Part shown: in pieces, positions 15,567-24,041 of the stretch
How positions within the stretch are numbered: position 1 is the first letter of the stretch
Layout of the letters: each line of letters begins with the position of its first letter
Assembly: GCA_020636445.1 (NCBI GenBank)
Contig: JACJXV010000052.1
Span: forward strand, 1-24,842
Direction of reading: 5' to 3'
From: Lewinellaceae bacterium
GTDB taxonomy: Bacteria > Bacteroidota > Bacteroidia > Chitinophagales > Saprospiraceae
DNA length: 24,842 nucleotides
Program-made: the position numbers and the translations under genes
Notes under the pieces: model-generated
What the model was told of the DNA's origin: nothing
What the model saw: the letters and a program-made list of their open reading frames with translations, nothing else
Databases searched by the model: none

Positions 15567-16445
15567 ATGAATCGGTTATTCACCTTGCTGTTTTTGTTTT
15601 TGACTGGCACACTCTGCCTCGAGGCACAGGAAGTTTCCGGAGGGATTCGGGCCGGGCTTAATTTTTCGCGCCTGAAAGGGCCTTCCGAAGTAGATAACGC
15701 CGGCAACTCCCTGGAAACCCTGACCTTTGCCAGTGGTTTTCACATTGGCGGCATGGTCAATGTGAAGTTCAATAAGTCGCTCGGCATTCGCTCAGAGTTT
15801 TTGTACTCCCAACGGGGAGCTGATTATGCCTTTAAAGGAAGCTCGTATTTACGCCTTTTCACGGAAAACGGCACGCCGGTTGTCACTCGCGGCGAACGTA
15901 GTGTTGTTCTCAATATTTCCAACTCATACATCGACATTCCCGTCACCGCCTATGCGCGCTTGGGTAGCCTTGAATTCTCGGCAGGCGCTTACGGAAGCTT
16001 CCTGATCGGCTCAAGAGCAACCGGCGAATTGAATTATCCGCAGGGGCGGGGCCAAACCGGGCAACTATTACAGCCTATCGTTGCCAGCCTAAATGCCAAC
16101 TACCTGAAGGATGAATTCCAGCAAACCGGATTGTCAAACCCGGAAACCCGAACGGTTGATAATCGCCGGGTATTCATTCCGACTACCCTGGGCGCCTATT
16201 ACGATACCAACAATTCCACCAAGGCACTCTTTAACCGGCTCGATGCCGGACTGATTGGTGGCGTAGGTCTTTTCCTCAATCAGGGACTTTATCTGGGATT
16301 CCGTGCCCAGTATGGCTTATTGGACGTAACCAACACCGAACAGGATGTTTCATTAACCACACTGGATAGCACTGGTACGCCTGTTTTACGCGATGATTTT
16401 GACCGAAATTATTCCCTCCAGGCCTCTATTGGGTTTAGTTTCTAA
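15567..16445 (+). CDS. Outer-membrane beta-barrel protein (PorT/OMP_b-brl-like)
   Basis: This 292-residue protein has a clear signal peptide (MNRLFTLLFLFLTGTLCLEAQ, likely cut after EAQ). It continues with GGIRAGLNFSRLKG, the usual first strand of Bacteroidota 'outer membrane beta-barrel' proteins, and then alternating amphipathic strands. It ends NYSLQASIGFSF, with a terminal aromatic residue as barrel-assembly signals have. The specific function is unknown. It lies 105 bases after xth in the same direction and ends at a strong terminator, so co-transcription is possible. Confidence 0.85.
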   Translation: MNRLFTLLFLFLTGTLCLEAQEVSGGIRAGLNFSRLKGPSEVDNAGNSLETLTFASGFHIGGMVNVKFNKSLGIRSEFLYSQRGADYAFKGSSYLRLFTENGTPVVTRGERSVVLNISNSYIDIPVTAYARLGSLEFSAGAYGSFLIGSRATGELNYPQGRGQTGQLLQPIVASLNANYLKDEFQQTGLSNPETRTVDNRRVFIPTTLGAYYDTNNSTKALFNRLDAGLIGGVGLFLNQGLYLGFRAQYGLLDVTNTEQDVSLTTLDSTGTPVLRDDFDRNYSLQASIGFSF

Positions 16446-16472
16446 ACCCTGAAGGCTTACATTATGCGCCGG

Positions 16473-16520
16473 ATTATGGGGCTGAAAACTGGAATGCCGG
16501 TTTTCAGCCCCATAATTTTT
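16473..16520 (+). terminator. Strong intrinsic terminator
   Basis: A perfect 17-bp stem (ATTATGGGGCTGAAAAC against its complement at 16500-16516) with a 10-base loop is followed by four T. It lies 27 bases after the barrel protein stop. Confidence 0.9.
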
Positions 16521-17115
16521 CAGCATCCTTCCTGCACAACTATATTGGCAGTTGACCACGAGCACAACATTTTTTTGGGGGCAAAAACCCGCAGAATATT
16601 TATTCATTTAAAGCAATAAGGCAAAATTATCACTCTGACGCTTACAAAACAGCCTGCTTTAACATTACAATTACAGGTAGATAAAGATTTTTAATTGGGT
16701 AGCAACTCCGTGGCTTTTACAGAAAAATCACCAGGAGATACAAATAAAGTTGCCTGAATAGGCATTATTGTTGTATCTTGTATTTCAATCACTTGAACAA
16801 AAGTACGGATTTTAAGTTACCTAAGTAACAGGGCAGGAGAAACACAGCTATCCAGCATGTGTGTTTGTTAAGTGAATAAGGTAGTTTCACCTGAATTGTA
16901 GCGGAAAATTTTGGGGTATTTCCAACCCATCTTTATTGATTAATTACTTCCATTTTCCCGGATTGTTTTTCTTTCGGGAATAAAAAGCGTACGGTGACTT
17001 TGTCACATTCACTATGTCTTTTTAGGGAGTAAATTCCTATGGACTAAAGCAGCCATGCAGAAAGACTGAACCCAAAGCAGGAAAGATCAGTTAGCGAGTT
17101 TAATATAGTAGTACA
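16521..17115. other. Gene-free stretch upstream of the TPR gene
   Basis: This is an AT-rich 595-base stretch with no convincing coding frame. It contains a possible promoter (TTG at 16750-16752, 21 bases, then TATCTTG at 16774-16780) and a perfect 5-bp inverted repeat GTGAC-TTT-GTCAC at 16994-17006 that includes TGACTTTG. A start at the first site would give a leader of about 330 bases. An unannotated small RNA is possible but not shown. Confidence 0.4.
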
Positions 17116-18069
17116 ATGACAACCTTTAAAGTAATTGTTTCCGGGCACTTGGAATACAACAGTCCACGTAGCATTGAAATGGCACAGCAACAATTCCAGC
17201 AGCGGGTTGATGTTCATTTCAAGCAAGATGTCTTTCTCAAAATGGAGGATATCTTTCCTGCCGAAGGAGGAACTGTCGTGGATATTACACGTTTTGTGGG
17301 CCAGGCCCAGGAACGTACCTGGCGTAATACCATTGGGGCACTACGGGTTGTTACCGATTATGCTATCGCCGGAGGTGTCCATGCCTGGAAGCTCGATGAA
17401 GGTGCTTTGGTTTCTTATGAATACCTGGAACCCAGAGGAGACAAAACAGCCGTACAGTCTTTCCTGCGTGGCCGCGAATTACTGATTGCGGGAAGGGAAG
17501 GCGAAGCTAAAGAAGCGCTTAGCCAGGCCATCGATAAATTTGAGCGTCACGCACTTGCCTATGAGCGCCGGGGGCATATTAACCTGCGGCTGGGTAATTT
17601 GCCCGATGCTTTGTATGATTTCAATAAGAGTATAAGCATTAACCCCAATAGCCCGGAAGCCCTTTTTGGCCGGGCCATGGTCTATGTACAACAAAAGAAC
17701 TACCAGGCTGCAGCCGCTGATTTTGAGCAGGTGGCAAAAAACTCTATTCCTCACCAATCTATTTTTTGGAAAGCCCGTCGGATTAAAGCCGAATGCCACC
17801 TGGAGTTAGAGGAGTTCTCCAAAGCAGAATTTGAGTTGAAGCTGGTAACGAAACGTCAATTCGACAAAACCGAATCCAACTACCAATGGCAGCGAAGAGC
17901 CTGGTACAATTATGGCCGGGCCCTATTGGCACTCAACCGCACCAAAGATGCCGTTGATGCCCTGCAGAAGGCTAAAAATTGGGATTGCGACGGCGAAACA
18001 GTTGCCACTGCCGAAATCGAAGCAATGCTGATGAAAGCCCAACCTCCACAAGGGGCCGTAGGGCGCTAA
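17116..18069 (+). CDS. Tetratricopeptide-repeat protein with unknown N-terminal domain
   Basis: This 317-residue protein has no signal peptide, so it is probably cytoplasmic. Residues 1-110 form a domain I do not recognise (MTTFKVIVSGHLEY..., rich in aromatic and charged residues). TPR units follow at about 112-145, 146-179 and 180-213 (for example AYERRGHINLRLGNLPDALY and ALFGRAMVYVQQKNYQAAAA), with at least one more near 250-285 (YNYGRALLALNRTKDAVDAL). TPRs bind partner proteins. It converges with nadA, with nine bases between stops and no clear terminator. The function is unknown. Confidence 0.8.
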   Translation: MTTFKVIVSGHLEYNSPRSIEMAQQQFQQRVDVHFKQDVFLKMEDIFPAEGGTVVDITRFVGQAQERTWRNTIGALRVVTDYAIAGGVHAWKLDEGALVSYEYLEPRGDKTAVQSFLRGRELLIAGREGEAKEALSQAIDKFERHALAYERRGHINLRLGNLPDALYDFNKSISINPNSPEALFGRAMVYVQQKNYQAAAADFEQVAKNSIPHQSIFWKARRIKAECHLELEEFSKAEFELKLVTKRQFDKTESNYQWQRRAWYNYGRALLALNRTKDAVDALQKAKNWDCDGETVATAEIEAMLMKAQPPQGAVGR

Positions 18070-18078
18070 TAGCCGTTG

Positions 18079-19089
18079 TTAAAGCCCGGCCCTCGCTGAA
18101 ATATCCAGCATCCGGTCAATGCACGTCCGCCCCTGCTCGATTACCCAATCGGGGAGCAGGATTTCTGGTTTCTCGTATTTCAGACAGAGATAAAGTTTCT
18201 CCAGCGTATTCAAGCGCATGTGCGGACATTCATTGCACGCGCAGGTGTTGTCCGGCGGTGCGGGTATGAATACCTTGTCGGGCGAAGCCTTTTCCATCTG
18301 ATGGATAATCCCCGATTCCGTAGCTACAATAAATTCCTTAGCGCTGCTGCGCATGGTATACTTCAACAGCCCCGTCGTTGAACCAATGAAGTGAGCCTTT
18401 TCCAAAATATGAGCCTCACATTCCGGGTGAGCAATCAGTTCAGCCTCGGGATGCCGCAACATCAGCTTGGTGATTTTTTCCGCAGAAAAAATTTCGTGCA
18501 CCATACAGGCACCATTCCATAACACCATATCACGCCCCGTTTTCTTTACCAGATAGGCACCCAGGTTCTTGTCCGGAGCAAAAATGATCGGCTGGTCCTC
18601 AGGGATACTTTCAATTACATGAACAGCATTCGTAGAGGTACAACAAATATCGGTCAGCGTCTTAAGTTCCGCAGTACAGTTAATATAGCTCACCACCACG
18701 TGGTTGGGGTAGCGCTCTTTAAAGGCCCGAAAAAGCGGGGCAGGAGCAGAATCCGCCAGGGAGCAACCTGCCTTAAGGTCGGGTAATAAGACCTTCTTAC
18801 CGGGCGAAAGCATTTTTGCCGTTTCTGCCATGAAGTGAACTCCGGCAAAAACAATAATATCTGCCTCCGTTCTGGCCGCTTCCTGAGAAAGGCCCAGACT
18901 GTCGCCTATGTAATCGGCAATATCCTGAATGTCAGGTTCCTGGTAATAATGAGCCAGAATGATAGCGTTCTTCTCCTTTTTCAACCGGTTGATCTCCTCG
19001 AATAAATCCAGGGTGGGATCAATCTCAAGATCCAGGAATCCTTTTCGCTCCAGGTTTTGCGTGGCCAGGTCTAAAACGGCTTCTTTCAT
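18079..19089 (-). CDS. nadA: Quinolinate synthase A
   Basis: This 336-residue enzyme condenses iminoaspartate and dihydroxyacetone phosphate to quinolinate, the first committed pyridine step of NAD synthesis. The three cysteines expected to hold its [4Fe-4S] cluster are C109 (KAGCSLADS), C195 (NGACMVHE) and C288 (NECPHMRLN). Active-site segments AHYYQEPDIQDIADYIGDSL (46-65) and HPECEAHI are present. Length fits the family. nadB and nadC are not in the window. A TATATTTG box lies 116 bases upstream. Confidence 0.96.
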   Translation of the reverse strand: MKEAVLDLATQNLERKGFLDLEIDPTLDLFEEINRLKKEKNAIILAHYYQEPDIQDIADYIGDSLGLSQEAARTEADIIVFAGVHFMAETAKMLSPGKKVLLPDLKAGCSLADSAPAPLFRAFKERYPNHVVVSYINCTAELKTLTDICCTSTNAVHVIESIPEDQPIIFAPDKNLGAYLVKKTGRDMVLWNGACMVHEIFSAEKITKLMLRHPEAELIAHPECEAHILEKAHFIGSTTGLLKYTMRSSAKEFIVATESGIIHQMEKASPDKVFIPAPPDNTCACNECPHMRLNTLEKLYLCLKYEKPEILLPDWVIEQGRTCIDRMLDISARAGL

Positions 19090-19204
19090 CTTCAGTGCGT
19101 TAGTCTTTATGGTTATGACGCAAAAAACGGCCCGAATAACACGGAACCGGGAAAAATATCCGAAAATACGCTGCTCCGGTATACATTTTCCTTTTTTCCC
19201 AACA

Positions 19205-19212
19205 CAAATATA
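19205..19212 (-). promoter_or_regulatory. Candidate -7 box for nadA
   Basis: The minus strand reads TATATTTG, matching TAnnTTTG. The leader would be about 108 bases. No clear -33 element is visible. Confidence 0.45.
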
Positions 19213-19249
19213 GCGGGAATTGTTTACTTAGTTTTATTTTTAAACGAAG

Positions 19250-19963
19250 TTATTTTGCTTGTAATAAAAAAATGGCGGGCCGCTTGTGCAGATCGGGAAC
19301 TTTTGTACGCTGCCAGTCGGCGATCGTCAATGTTCGTACATATTCAGTGGGCAGGGTCAGATCGACAGCCAGACAGAAAGAGGTGGTTGGCTGTAGTGTT
19401 TGGAGGGCCTGTTCAACCAGACTGTTATTGCGGTAAGGGGTTTCAATAAATAGTTGCGTACGGTTGGTACGTGCTGATTCCTGCTCTAATTGCCGGAGTG
19501 CCCGGGAAAGTTCATTTTTTTGCGGAGGCAGGTAGCCATGGAAACAAAATTGCTGGCCGTTAAGGCCCGAAGCCATCAGGGCCAGCAGAATGGAGGAAGG
19601 CCCTACCAGTGGCACGACAGTAAGTTTGCGTTCATGCGCAATCTGTACCACAGCCGCGCCTGGGTCAGCAATACCCGGACAGCCGGCTTCGGACAGTAAG
19701 CCGATATCATGCCCCTCATCGGTGGGGTTGAGCATGGCGGCAATATCGGCAGGGTTGGTATGCTTGTTTAATTCCGAAAAATGCAGTGCATCAAATGGTT
19801 TAACCGGATCAGTCGTTTTGATAAAAGCACGGGCCGTTTTGGCTCGCTCGGCAATAAAATAATCGAGCTGATGTAGTACCTGAATAACATAGGCAGGAAT
19901 AACCGGAGTCCCCCCTTCTCCCAAGGGCGCGGGAATGAGATACAATTTCCCCTTTTGCGTCAT
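19250..19963 (-). CDS. RsmI-like SAM-dependent methyltransferase (tetrapyrrole methylase fold)
   Basis: From ATG 19961-19963 (MTQKGKLYLIPAPLGEGG) this is 237 residues; the longer frame to 20002 runs into the promoter box. LYLIPAPLG, LLSEAGCPGIADPG and VVPLVGPSSILLALMASG correspond to RsmI's LYLVATPIG, SDAGTPGISDPG and GPSA blocks. RsmI 2'-O-methylates C1402 of 16S rRNA. The changes (PLG for PIG, GCPGIADPG for GTPGISDPG) and short length suggest the paralogous group seen in Bacteroidota rather than RsmI itself, so the substrate is uncertain. It is upstream of nadA in the same direction but about 160 bases away. Confidence 0.85.
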   Translation of the reverse strand: MTQKGKLYLIPAPLGEGGTPVIPAYVIQVLHQLDYFIAERAKTARAFIKTTDPVKPFDALHFSELNKHTNPADIAAMLNPTDEGHDIGLLSEAGCPGIADPGAAVVQIAHERKLTVVPLVGPSSILLALMASGLNGQQFCFHGYLPPQKNELSRALRQLEQESARTNRTQLFIETPYRNNSLVEQALQTLQPTTSFCLAVDLTLPTEYVRTLTIADWQRTKVPDLHKRPAIFLLQAK

Positions 19964-19999
19964 AATATTACCATTTACACCAGCATTGCAATACCTTTC

Positions 20000-20007
20000 C
20001 AAAGGTA
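20000..20007 (-). promoter_or_regulatory. Candidate -7 box of the methyltransferase gene
   Basis: The minus strand reads TACCTTTG, 37 bases before the chosen start. It is half of an inverted repeat TACCTTT-CC-AAAGGTA (19992-20007), so an operator overlapping the promoter is conceivable. Confidence 0.5.
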
Positions 20008-20145
20008 AGCCTCTTCATGTTAAGTATATGCTACGGGGCATAAAGCTAGCACTTTTTGGGGGCATCCAGCAGATGATTGGCCCTTCATGAAGAGATATGG
20101 AACCAAATTTTAGGGCCAAATTGTTCTCCGTGGCGTTGGGTGGGG

Positions 20146-20153
20146 TATATTTG
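20146..20153 (+). promoter_or_regulatory. Candidate -7 box for scpA
   Basis: TATATTTG matches TAnnTTTG; a TTG at 20121-20123 is 22 bases upstream, slightly far. The gene start follows at 20193. This supports the downstream start, since the longer frame would begin before the promoter. Confidence 0.5.
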
Positions 20154-20192
20154 CAGGGGCAAGTATACATCCCTTTCGGTAATTACATTGAT

Positions 20193-20969
20193 ATGGCCAA
20201 CGAGAACTCCTCCGATTCTTACACTATTCGCCTACCGCAGTTCGAGGGCCCTTTCGATCTGTTGCTGTTTTTTATTGAACGCGACGAACTTGACATCAAC
20301 GATATTCCCATTGCCAAAATCACGGATGACTTCCTGGCCTATCTGCACCAGTTAGAGCGTATGAATATTGACTTGGCAAGTGAATTCATTGTGGTAGCGG
20401 CCACCCTTTGCCGGATCAAAGCCAAGATGCTATTGCCCCGCAAGCCTGTCGACGAAGAAGGCAATGAAATCGACCCCCGGGAAGAACTCGTTCAGCGCCT
20501 CCTCGAATACAAACGATACAAGAGTGTGCTGGAGGAAATGCGTCAGCTGGAAGAGGACCGGTCCTTGCGGGAGGAGCGAGGCAACCTCAGCAGCGAGTTG
20601 CAGCAAATTGCTACCAAGGCCCTGGTTGATGCCGAATTGGAATCCCTGAGCTTATTCCGGCTGTTGAAAGCCTTCGAAGCGGTGATGGACCGCTTTGAAA
20701 ATGCCCAGCCCCGGGCAGTACACCAGATTATCAGTTTTCAGTATACTATTGAAGATCAACAAACCAATATTTTCAACCTGATTCGTTCGGGAAAACGCGC
20801 TGACTTCCAGGCCATTTTCAGTGGCTGTAAAGATCGGATTCATGCCATTGTAACCTTTCTGGCCCTGCTTGAACTCGTCAATATGAACCGACTACGCCTT
20901 ATCGCGGGCGTTTCCGTCAATAGCTTTTATCTGGAAGAACCTGACCCTTCCGAGGAGGAGGAAGAGTAA
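20193..20969 (+). CDS. scpA: Segregation and condensation protein A
   Basis: This is a 258-residue kleisin that bridges the SMC heads in the condensin complex for chromosome compaction. IRLPQFEGPFDLLLFFIERDELDI near the N-terminus is the family signature, followed by the helix LASEFIVVAATLCRIKAKML that binds the SMC neck. The C-terminal winged-helix part is FLALLELVNMNRLRL. ATG 20193 (MANENSSDSY) is chosen; an in-frame extension to 20097 overlaps the likely promoter. It ends in a short acidic tail (EEEEE). smc and scpB are not nearby. Confidence 0.93.
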   Translation: MANENSSDSYTIRLPQFEGPFDLLLFFIERDELDINDIPIAKITDDFLAYLHQLERMNIDLASEFIVVAATLCRIKAKMLLPRKPVDEEGNEIDPREELVQRLLEYKRYKSVLEEMRQLEEDRSLREERGNLSSELQQIATKALVDAELESLSLFRLLKAFEAVMDRFENAQPRAVHQIISFQYTIEDQQTNIFNLIRSGKRADFQAIFSGCKDRIHAIVTFLALLELVNMNRLRLIAGVSVNSFYLEEPDPSEEEEE

Positions 20970-20975
20970 AAAGTA

Positions 20976-21007
20976 CCGGCATCGCAGGTGGGATAGCGCG
21001 ATGCCGG
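20976..21007. other. Stem-loop after scpA
   Basis: A perfect 10-bp inverted repeat (CCGGCATCGC with GCGATGCCGG) with a 12-base loop lies seven bases after the scpA stop. No T-run follows on the plus strand, so it is a weak terminator at best or a transcript-end stabiliser. Confidence 0.6.
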
Positions 21008-21122
21008 CCGACTTTCATTTGCAGGAAAATTAAAGCCTTTCCGAGAAGGCGGGCAGGAAAATTGAATCTGCTGTAAAGATGCGGGAGGTACCTTAATTCA
21101 GGGTTAAGGCAAGGTTAAGTGT

Positions 21123-21178
21123 TTGTATAAATACAAGAATGCTTGTAGCCGGGCAAAAAAAGGCTTCCCTCCCGGCTA
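21123..21178. promoter_or_regulatory. Paired inverted repeats upstream of the pRiA4b-like gene
   Basis: TTGTAT-AA-ATACAA (21123-21136) is an operator-like palindrome. TAGCCGGG/CCCGGCTA (21146-21153, 21171-21178) is a perfect 8-bp stem with a 17-base loop. Both lie within 120 bases of the GTG start. Their role is unknown. Confidence 0.4.
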
Positions 21179-21241
21179 ATTTGCGTACCTTGCGGCGGTC
21201 AAGGGAATGTTCCCGTTTTGATCCACTAACTAGATACAGCC

Positions 21242-21907
21242 GTGGCAACCAGCTATTTAATTCGTGTCCAACTTCAAGGTATAGAGCCGTTTATCTGGCG
21301 AACCATTCAGGTAGGCGATTTAGAAACCTTTTTCGACCTGCACGAAATCCTGCAGATTGCAATGGGTTGGGAAAACTCCCACCTGTTCGAATTTCGCTTT
21401 AAAGACCGCCGCATCGGCTTATTACCTGATGAAGATCAGCTCTGGGAAGTTGATGACCAAGTAGAAGACAGTGAAGCAGTACTTCTGTCAGATGTGGGTT
21501 TACGGGCAGGAGACCAACTCACCTATATTTATGACTTTGGCGATCACTGGGAGCACCAGTTGACCATCGAGCGGATAATGGATGTTGAGACCGATCAGCC
21601 GTTAGTCATCCAGGGTGCGCGCAATTGCCCACCGGAAGGCTGTGGTGGTATTTTCGGGTATGCCGACCTGTTAGACGCCTGGCAAAACCCTGATCATTCC
21701 CAGCATCAAGAAGTCCAGCAATGGTTTGAAGAGTTTGATCCTGAGGAATTTGACGCTGCCGAAGCCAATGAAATCATGGCGGAATACCACGAATGGCGCC
21801 AGGAGTTTTTGGGCGACGATGAGGATGAGGATGATACCCTGGAAGAAGAGGGTGACGAGGTGGATTTCGACTTCGACGATGATGATTTCGAAGACGAAGA
21901 AGAGTAA
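21242..21907 (+). CDS. pRiA4b ORF-3-like family protein
   Basis: This 221-residue protein begins at GTG (no ATG nearby in frame). SYLIRVQLQGIEPFIWRTIQ, the FDLHEILQIAMGWENSHLFEF block and YIYDFGDHWEHQLTIE are the family's strongest motifs, and ARNCPPEGCGG holds its paired cysteines. Members occur on plasmids and chromosomes and have no firm biochemical role. The C-terminal 35 residues are almost entirely Asp/Glu, giving a highly acidic tail. It appears to stand alone, with inverted repeats upstream and a repeat element downstream. Confidence 0.88.
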   Translation: MATSYLIRVQLQGIEPFIWRTIQVGDLETFFDLHEILQIAMGWENSHLFEFRFKDRRIGLLPDEDQLWEVDDQVEDSEAVLLSDVGLRAGDQLTYIYDFGDHWEHQLTIERIMDVETDQPLVIQGARNCPPEGCGGIFGYADLLDAWQNPDHSQHQEVQQWFEEFDPEEFDAAEANEIMAEYHEWRQEFLGDDEDEDDTLEEEGDEVDFDFDDDDFEDEEE

Positions 21908-21946
21908 TCCACCCGGTGCTGATTTGTTGCTTACACAAATACACCT

Positions 21947-22272
21947 GAATCATCCCGAATTTTGGACAACCTGGCTTTTTGGTTTAGAGTCGCTGCGCTG
22001 CGCTCACTGGCTTAGAGCCGCGCGTCGCGTTGCTCCGTACTCATTTAGATGGTTTAGAGGGTGTTAAAGTATACTCAATATCTAAACTATTTCAACGCTC
22101 TAAACCAACTTTCTAAACTAGGCCCTTCAGGGCCGGCTCTAAACTAGCCACGAGCGTAGCGAGGGGCGGCTCTAAATTAGCTACGAGCGAAGTGAGTAGC
22201 GACTCTAAACCAGCCTGCCCTCCATAGGCGAGTAAACCCTGCCTGCCACCAAATCAGAATTCGGGATGATTC
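21947..22272. repeat. 326-bp non-coding element with 15-bp terminal inverted repeats
   Basis: GAATCATCCCGAATT (21947-21961) is repeated exactly in inverted form at 22258-22272. Inside, GTTTAGAG-like motifs point inward from the left (near 21982, 22011, 22051) and CTCTAAAC-like motifs from the right (near 22099, 22139, 22170, 22204), separated by GC-rich words such as CGAGCGTAGCGAG and CGAGCGAAGTGAG. No open frame of interest and no clear target-site duplication are visible. It could be a MITE-like element, a large bidirectional terminator or a scaffold of small repeats. Confidence 0.7.
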
Positions 22273-22524
22273 TTCATGGTTTACCTAACGGTTGTTTTCA
22301 GGAGCTACTTTCACCTTACGATCCTGTTGAAAGTGTTTAGGGTGGCCATTTTACGGGTATCATCGCACAATTTTTTTTACAGGAAATCCAATTCATATAC
22401 CATTCTCCCTTGATCTGCCGTTTTTAGACAGATTATTCAGCAATAATTAAGGCGAAGTGGTTGTGGAAAAACCTCCAACCTCTGTCCGCCAAGAACAGGA
22501 AAAAACGTCAAGCACGTGGTGAAG
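22273..22524. other. Intergenic stretch before the DUF6089 gene
   Basis: About 250 bases with no convincing gene. No TAnnTTTG box is seen. A small hairpin (GGTTG... CAACC, about 22459-22480) is the only structure noted. Confidence 0.3.
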
Positions 22525-23352
22525 ATGAATCGTTTAGGGGCGTTAGTGTGGATACTACTTATAGGAAGTTGCCCGTTATGGGGTCAGCGTGGTTGGGAGC
22601 TAGGGGGTTGGCTAGGCGCTTCTCATTATTTTGGTGATCTCAATACGAGTTATAGCTTGCGCTCGCCTCACCTGGCTGGAGGCGTAGTAGCCCGCTTCAA
22701 TTTCAATAACCGAGTATGCGTAAAATTTTCAGGAAACTACGGCGAAGTTTCGGCCGACGATGCCCTCTCGAATAATGTTTATGAACGCGCTCGTAACCTT
22801 TCTTTCCGCTCCTCTATCATTGATGGCGCAGCTCAGATAGAGTTCAATTTCTTACCCTATACCCACGGAAGCCGGGACGAATACTTTACCCCCTACCTTT
22901 TTGGGGGCTTTTCAGCGTTCGCCTTTAACCCTCAGGCGCAGTACCAGGGGGAATGGGTCGACCTGCGGCCTCTTGGTACCGAAGGACAGTTTCGGGGCGA
23001 AGAATATTATACCGTTTCCGGTACTTTCGTATATGGCATTGGCTTAAAATTCGATGTTACCCCCCGCTGGAGTGTAAACCTGGAATTCAGCGCCCGCAAC
23101 GCCTTTACGGATCACCTTGATGATGTCAGTACGGTATATGCCGATTCCCGCGATTTGCTGCGACAGCGAGGGCCCATTGCCGTTGCCCTGGCTGATCGCT
23201 CACTGGACGTGCCGGGGGTTGACAACAGTCAGCTTGGGCGCCCGGGTAGCCAGCGCGGTAATGCCAACAATAAGGATCACTTCGCGTTCCTGCAGGCAGG
23301 AATGGTATATTACTTTGGTAGTCTGCGCTGCCCGACAATCAGTCGGAAATAA
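22525..23352 (+). CDS. DUF6089 family outer-membrane beta-barrel protein (PorG-like)
   Basis: This protein of about 275 residues has a signal peptide (MNRLGALVWILLIGSCPLWGQ). Its mature N-terminus ELGGWLGASHYFGDLNTSY matches the DUF6089 opening (G-G-x-x-G-x-S-x-Y-x-G-D-L). Beta strands alternate through the length, and VYYFG lies near the end. Relatives include PorG, an outer-membrane part linked to type IX secretion in Bacteroidota; that specific role is not shown here. ATG 22525 is chosen over GTG 22516 because it starts directly at the basic-hydrophobic signal. Confidence 0.82.
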   Translation: MNRLGALVWILLIGSCPLWGQRGWELGGWLGASHYFGDLNTSYSLRSPHLAGGVVARFNFNNRVCVKFSGNYGEVSADDALSNNVYERARNLSFRSSIIDGAAQIEFNFLPYTHGSRDEYFTPYLFGGFSAFAFNPQAQYQGEWVDLRPLGTEGQFRGEEYYTVSGTFVYGIGLKFDVTPRWSVNLEFSARNAFTDHLDDVSTVYADSRDLLRQRGPIAVALADRSLDVPGVDNSQLGRPGSQRGNANNKDHFAFLQAGMVYYFGSLRCPTISRK

Positions 23353-23403
23353 TCCGGTTTCTTCCCTGACTATTGCGGGTTATCCCCTATCTTACTGAGA
23401 AAA

Positions 23404-23814
23404 ATGGTCACGCAAAAGGAAATCATCCTCCGCCCTTATCCGCGTGGATTCCACCTGATTACGGAAGTGGTCATGCGGGAATTGCCTCCATTACCGGATG
23501 CTGGTCTCCTGCATTTGTTTATCAAGCACACCTCCGCTGGGTTAACCATCAATGAAAATGCTGACCCCAGCGTACGGGTAGACTTCGAGGAAATCTTTAA
23601 CCGTCTGGTGCCGGAAAATCTGCCTTTTCTGACCCATACATTGGAAGGCCCCGATGATATGCCTGCCCACATCAAGGCAGCGTTGGTGGGCTCCTCGGTT
23701 ACTATTCCCATAACCCGGGGGCAATTACACCTGGGCACCTGGCAGGGCATCTACCTGTGTGAATTCCGCCAGCGAGGGGGCTCTCGCCATTTGCTTGCCA
23801 CAATCTATTCCTGA
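23404..23814 (+). CDS. yjbQ: YjbQ family protein (UPF0047, secondary thiamine-phosphate synthase type)
   Basis: This 136-residue protein carries the conserved block HTSAGLTINENADPSV (about 42-57), GPDDMPAHIKAALVGSS (about 79-95) and LHLGTWQGIYLCEFR, which are the family's metal-site and active-site segments. E. coli YjbQ has weak thiamine-phosphate synthase activity, but the physiological role is uncertain. It lies 51 bases after the DUF6089 gene and precedes the GH3 gene by 227 bases in the same direction. Confidence 0.92.
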   Translation: MVTQKEIILRPYPRGFHLITEVVMRELPPLPDAGLLHLFIKHTSAGLTINENADPSVRVDFEEIFNRLVPENLPFLTHTLEGPDDMPAHIKAALVGSSVTIPITRGQLHLGTWQGIYLCEFRQRGGSRHLLATIYS

Positions 23815-24012
23815 AGGACTGTTCTGCAACCCTTTTCGACCTGGGTATATCCAGAGTGACCATCGGTCGATAATATTTCCCTAGAAACCATCGATCCCTT
23901 ATTTTATCCACCAGTGAATTCGGTTCCCGTTCTCTAACCCGTATCTTAGCCTTGGAAAATAAATAGTAGCATCCAGGGACCAGACTCATTCAGTTACCGT
24001 AAAGGGTTACTG

Positions 24013-24032
24013 GTTTTTTGAACTCAAAAAAC
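24013..24032 (+). promoter_or_regulatory. Small hairpin just upstream of the GH3 start
   Basis: GTTTTTTG-AACT-CAAAAAAC is a perfect 8-bp stem ending nine bases before the ATG at 24042. It could affect translation start, but A/T-rich stems are weak. Confidence 0.3.
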
Positions 24033-24041
24033 AGGAATACG

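Noticed and set aside
21706..21912. Minus-strand serine-rich frame at the end of the pRiA4b-like gene
   Set aside because: It is antisense to the acidic tail.
21947..22272. Insertion sequence
   Set aside because: It has no transposase frame and no visible target duplication, so it is listed only as a repeat with inverted ends.
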